DNA from: Chloromonas sp. AAM2
Taxonomy: Eukaryota > Chlorophyta > Chlorophyceae > Chlamydomonadales > Chlamydomonadaceae
Length of the DNA: 64,000 nt
Assembly: GCA_004335635.1 (NCBI GenBank)
Contig: QAXH01005269.1
Span: 28,826-92,825, forward strand
Reading direction: 5' to 3'
Shown: positions 60,626 through 64,000 of the stretch, piece by piece
Layout of the letters: every line of letters starts with the position of its first letter
Numbering within the stretch: the first letter of the stretch is position 1
Program-made: the position numbers and the translations under genes
The notes under the pieces: generated by a model
Told to the model about the DNA's origin: nothing
Database searches by the model: none
Seen by the model: only the letters and a program-made list of their open reading frames with translations

Positions 60626-63600
60626 CTAAGCCTGCTTGCGGCTTGCTCGCTTGACGTTCTCTGACTCGAGCAGCTGCCTTGCCCCCGCTGCCCAGACCTT
60701 CCTTGCAGGGGGGATCACACTGTTGCCGCCCATGAACACCTCAAACAGGCCGCGGCTCAGGCTGATGGAACTGCACAGAGGGAAGCGGAGACAGACAAAC
60801 CAAGCAGATGGCAAAGTGAACGCCTGAGGTGCGTGTGGGCCTAGTTTGACTAGATCACATATGGGATGCGTGTCGGCACAGTGAATTTTGAGGCTGCACA
60901 GCTCTGGCACAGGCAGGTAGCATGGCGTTAGAGGATACGCGGGCTGTGTGTGGAGAGTTTTGGCCCCATCAAGGCCCAACGGCGACCAGGCAAACATGAC
61001 GTAACCGCAGCCGGCCTGCCGCAGTGCTGCTGCAGTTTGCACACGCCTGCAGCTGCGCAAGCTTTGCCCCCACATCTCCACACAGCTTGCAACGCCTGGA
61101 CATACCGTCTTGCTGCACATGCTTGATATTCTTGCACACTTGCTTGCTTGAATAAGCCTGTGCTCCTGTTTAACCGTGAACTCGGCCCTTACTAGTTTCT
61201 ACAGTCCACTGCTGGAGTGTTTATGCCTGGCACACACTGCTCTCGTGTATGGCCTGGCCATGGGCGCTTCTTGGTTTGTCTGCCCACCAGTTTTCTGTTG
61301 GTCGGTTGGGCCGCTTGGACAGCTACAGTGCCTCCACCCCACACACCTGATGCGCTTCTCAGGCTTGAGGTGCTCGTAGTCCCTAGACTCCCCTGGGTTA
61401 GTGATGAGGATGTCTAGGTCCCCAACAACGCTACACAGCATTACGATCTCAGTGCCGTTGACCAGCTTCTTGCTGTCAAACAGACTCTGCAAATGGTAGG
61501 CAGAAGCAGAATCACCGCATACGTCACTTCTTGGGCCATATACGTCGATGTATGCATATAAGCCGTCTCCCGTTTCCAGGACGGGATAGTAACCGACAAG
61601 TGCCACGTGGCGGTTTCTGCACTTCTGATCCACTTGCCTGCTAGACGCTTGTCCCTTGCGTATCTAAATTACAGGAAATGGTGCGCCACTTTCATGTTAG
61701 TTTTATGTCTAATACTGCCCCAAACGGTCAAAACGGGATTCTGAAAACGCGGAATACTGGAGACGGCGTATCCGTATGCGTATCCGTATGCGTATGCGTA
61801 TGCGTATGCGGTGATCCTGGCAGAAGGGTATGGCTTGATGCAGGACAGGCCGCAAATAAGGCATGGCGTGGGCATGCTAGACACGGCATTACGTGCAGAT
61901 GTTTCAGCTGCTATTCACGCACCACCGTCCAGCTGTCCTTGCAAAAGAGGACAAGGCGAAGCAGGTTGGTTTGGATGCAGGGCATGAGTGGGCGCCCCAA
62001 CATGCACGCCCAAGCCACCAGTGTTATCTGCCCCAGGTTTGCCCAGGAGTCCCGCCATGGCAACGTAACGAGCCATGCCCAGGACCGCATCTAGATGTGT
62101 GTCGTGTGGAGTTCAACCCACCTTGAACTCGTTCAGCTTATCCATTTCCCCTGCGACAGGCCAAGCAGACTGACATTAGCCAACCACACTGAATGCAAAG
62201 CAAAGAAAACAAGCAGTAGCTGGCACCGGATAGGACCAGACCCCGTGTGCTCCCATGTTGCGTCAGGGACAGGTTGCGGTCACATGCGCATGCACCAGTG
62301 AGCTGCCTCACCTGCCAGCGTCATGCGGGCCACTAGTGTGTCGTTGAGGGCCTGGGCAAACATGGGCCCCTCCACGTCGCGCACCAACCGCACCTGCAGG
62401 GCCCAGTGGAAGCAGCACTGCTCGTGAATCCCGCTGCTGCTGCTTATAGAGTTGGTGTGCAGTTACCCCCGTAAGCCAGCCACGTGTTAGTGACAGGTAA
62501 CAAGTAGTGATGCAAGCAAGCAAGAGCTCCAACGATTTGCCCACGCACTACCGTACCAGCCACATGTTCTCATCACGACTTGTGCCGTCAGCAGCAATAT
62601 CAAGGCTACATGCACCGCGCCTGCTCCTTGCAGACGTGTCACCGATTCACAGCCTGCCCTTCCCTGCCCTTCATGCCAGTATCATGCTCTGACTATCAGT
62701 GGTGTGCACTCGCCAGGAGTGCCTTGTTGAAAGCGCCATCCAGCAGGGCACTGCAGTAGTCATCGTCGTTGGAGAAGAACCCGCCCCGCTCACGCACGCC
62801 CAGTTCCTTGGCACACCGGTCAGCCTCCACGTAGGCAGCCACAGAGTAAACCTGTGCCAGACACAACGTGGTTCATGTTTGAGGCATCTTCTGTGCCACT
62901 TGTGGGAGTACACACACATGCAGTGGCGATGCTGCACCATCAGGCCTTTACCCCTGGTGACCTCTTACCACGCATGCAAGGTGCATGACTAGCAACACAG
63001 GGTTGGCTGTCGATGATGCCTAACATGCTTGCTCTGCAGGCCACTGGCCTTGCAGCAGCAACTGCCACCACCAGCTGCAAGCCATGAATGTATGGCAAAA
63101 GCGATGGCTTGTGGCATTCCATTGGATTCAGTACTATGCAAACACGCAGCGCCAACACGAGGGCAGGTGCTCAGGCAAAGACCACACCTGAACGCTGACG
63201 ATCAGGATCTTCTTAGACCGGGTGCTGGCGCCCAGGCAGCGCATGGTTTCGCCGTCCCTGGACAGCACAGGACATCAGCGGAAGCAAGACAGCTGATGGA
63301 ACCCAACACAGACAGACAGGCGCATACGGCAGTCGGACAGGTGGATTACGGATGGCTGATATGCCTGCATTTGATAGGCTGGCCAGGCATTGGCTCTCGG
63401 GCTGAGAGTCCTTTGCTTGTAAACTGAGCTGAACTGACAGACGAAACTGAGAAAACTGCCAGTGTCAGAAGATGTAGACGCATAAGGAGCTTGGCTTACC
63501 AGAACTTTTGTGCCAGAGGGTACTCAACATCGTCCCTGATTTCATCCTTGACGGTGGCAGCTGTGGCAGTGCTGGGAAGGTGCTGAGCTCCTCCCAGTGA

Positions 63601-64000
63601 ATGCCATGAAACCTGCATGGGATCAGGCGAGCTCGCGAGCGAATGGCTACAAAAGAGATAGTAGTCTCCAAGGCGTGGCCGGATTGTGACAGAGCTTTGA
63701 CCCAGAGCAGCTACAATTCCTAGTACGGCGTGCATGGGACGAGGCCGGGTAATACGTGCAGGAGTCCAGTCTTGGATGGTGGTACCAAAGGCAAGGGATT
63801 AGCATGGCAGTGGCTATGGATTTAGCCGCAATCGAAGTTGTATCACAGCACCATACAAAGCAAAGCTAAGGACGCTGCAGCTGGCAGGTTCTCCAACTCT
63901 GAGGGTAGGCGTTATCGTCACCTTACCCTCACCCTTTACCTTCGGCCGTGCGGGGGCCCTCAAGGTCTGGAAACAGTTCTGCCTGCGTGAGGCCCTGCAT
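60626..64000 (-). CDS. Chalcone-isomerase-like protein (CHI superfamily, fatty-acid-binding type likely)
   Basis: Exons in transcript order: 64000-63940 (beginning with ATG at the window edge; may extend beyond), 63560-63500, 63257-63188, 62851-62710, 62393-62312, 62150-62122, 61486-61347, 60770-60626 (TAG). About 240 aa. Phase closes except between 62710 (phase 1) and 62393 (phase 0), so that boundary is wrong or a tiny exon is missing. Domain order fits the CHI fold: VEYPLAQKFW, MRCLGASTRSKKILIVSVQV, YSVAAYVEADRCAKELGV, LLDGAFNKAL, VRLVRDVEGPMFAQALNDTL, GEMDKLNEFK, KKLVNGTEIVMLC, LFEVFMGGNSVIPPARKVW, LLESENVKRASRK. In green algae such genes normally belong to the plastid fatty-acid-binding or CHI-like branches rather than true flavonoid isomerases; which one cannot be told here. 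The N-terminus MQGLTQAELFP is not obviously a transit peptide. Confidence 0.85.
61766..61810. repeat. Hexamer microsatellite GTATGC/GTATCC
   Basis: About seven hexamers alternating GTATCC and GTATGC, then three GTATGC, in an intron of the chalcone-isomerase-like gene. Confidence 0.93.

Overview
The window is nuclear DNA of a eukaryote, almost certainly a flagellated green alga (chlorophyte). Every recognisable gene is cut into many short exons with GT-AG introns, usually with tgcag 3' splice sites. Two genes have the chlorophyte polyadenylation pentamer TGTAA just after the stop. The gene set includes a centriole cartwheel protein (SAS-6) and a ciliary PG-rich-repeat protein beside plant-type genes (chalcone-isomerase-like protein, plant-type prolyl 4-hydroxylase). 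There are no operons, ribosome binding sites or bacterial genes. I cannot name the species.

Layout. 1-390: broken C-terminal relic of a Fanzor/TnpB-like transposon nuclease. 3.2-4.7 kb (+): peroxiredoxin-like 2 (AhpC/TSA) gene, 5' end not found. 6.1-16.2 kb (+): complete P-type Ca2+-ATPase of the PMCA/ACA class in about 22 exons; its stop codon lies in a 20-bp tandem repeat. 16.3-19 kb: gene-poor. 19.06-21.46 kb (-): prolyl 4-hydroxylase, 5' exons missing. 24.4 kb (-): one exon of a BAP31-like membrane protein. 25.8-31.35 kb (+): complete ZNF598/Hel2-type ribosome-quality-control E3 ligase with an added RanBP2-type zinc finger. About 33-43.3 kb (+): one very long gene of unknown function ending in two USP-like folds. 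45.8-51.6 kb (-): complete SAS-6, head to head with an F-box gene at 51.9-54.8 kb (+). 56.4-59.6 kb (-): complete sperm-tail PG-rich-repeat protein. 60.6-64.0 kb (-): chalcone-isomerase-like protein reaching the window edge.

The genes do not form one pathway. SAS-6 and the PG-rich-repeat protein both serve the centriole/axoneme, and the Ca2+-ATPase, P4H and BAP31-like protein belong to the membrane/secretory system. Exons were assembled by checking that codon phase carries across each junction; junctions that did not close are stated.

The most unusual non-coding signal is a family of 0.15-0.5 kb elements bounded by inverted arms around GTTTGCCAGTTCTGGGACAA. At least five paired copies and several single arms are visible. 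Four paired copies sit inside introns of the P4H gene and the long USP-like gene, and three have an arm within 10-35 bp of a splice site. At least three other dispersed repeat families and several minisatellites are also present.
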